Positions 5,493 to 5,501 of a DNA stretch of 5,501 bases are shown here, one piece after another. Location: contig JAANXG010000133.1 of assembly GCA_018263405.1 (NCBI GenBank), forward strand, positions 1-5,501. The letters run 5' to 3'. Within the stretch, counting starts at the first letter, position 1. Each line of letters opens with the position of its first letter. The translations under genes were made by a program, and so were the position numbers. This DNA is from Gammaproteobacteria bacterium. Its GTDB lineage: Bacteria; Pseudomonadota; Gammaproteobacteria; Arenicellales; JAANXG01. The notes under the pieces were generated by a model. It ran no database searches, was not told the DNA's origin, and worked only from the letters and a program-made list of their open reading frames with translations.

Positions 5493-5501
5493 AGCTAAGG
5501 A

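Larger units (their letters stand above)
5391..5501. other. Non-coding tail downstream of the DUF294 gene
   Basis: No reading frame here has a plausible start with Shine-Dalgarno or a recognisable protein motif. The stretch opens with copy 2 of the 28-bp repeat, directly after the DUF294 stop codon. The following 80 bases (GGGGGTAGGGTTGTCTTTCAG, AGGGACGCTGTAAG) have the look of a longer intergenic repeat element that continues beyond the window. Confidence 0.4.

Overview
The window (5501 bp, GC-rich) looks like a chromosomal stretch of a proteobacterium. A gammaproteobacterium is most likely, judged from the CbpA-type J-protein, the BktB-type thiolase and the DUF294 signalling protein. There is no rRNA or marker gene to settle this, so the assignment is inference. 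I see no transposase, integrase, phage gene, CRISPR array or tRNA.

Layout from left to right. (1) Positions 1-91, minus strand: the first 30 codons of a gene running off the left edge, whose N-terminus resembles B12-binding radical SAM proteins. (2) 92-296: a divergent promoter region. (3) 297-1484, plus: a complete BktB-type beta-ketothiolase. (4) 1521-2144, minus: a flavodoxin-fold NAD(P)H-dependent FMN reductase, convergent with the thiolase across 36 bp. (5) 2226-3182, minus: a CbpA-type DnaJ-family co-chaperone starting at TTG, upstream of and co-oriented with the reductase. (6) 3183-3530: a 348-bp divergent regulatory region. (7) 3531-5390, plus: a 619-residue protein with a cyclic-nucleotide-binding-like domain, two CBS domains and a DUF294 (GlnD-like) nucleotidyltransferase module. 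(8) 5391-5501: a non-coding tail.

The genes do not form one evident pathway. The thiolase belongs to short-chain acyl-CoA or polyhydroxyalkanoate metabolism, CbpA to Hsp70-dependent protein homeostasis, the reductase to flavin/redox chemistry, and the CNB-CBS-DUF294 protein to intracellular sensing. Only cbpA and the reductase could share a transcript.

The points most worth a second look are small. A perfect 28-bp direct repeat occurs in two intergenic sites 3.2 kb apart (2181-2208 and 5392-5419). A strong Shine-Dalgarno in the cbpA-reductase gap is correctly spaced for an 8-codon mini-ORF that overlaps the reductase start in another frame. The CNB-like domain lacks the usual cyclic-nucleotide contact residues. 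I do not see a convincing new multi-gene system here.
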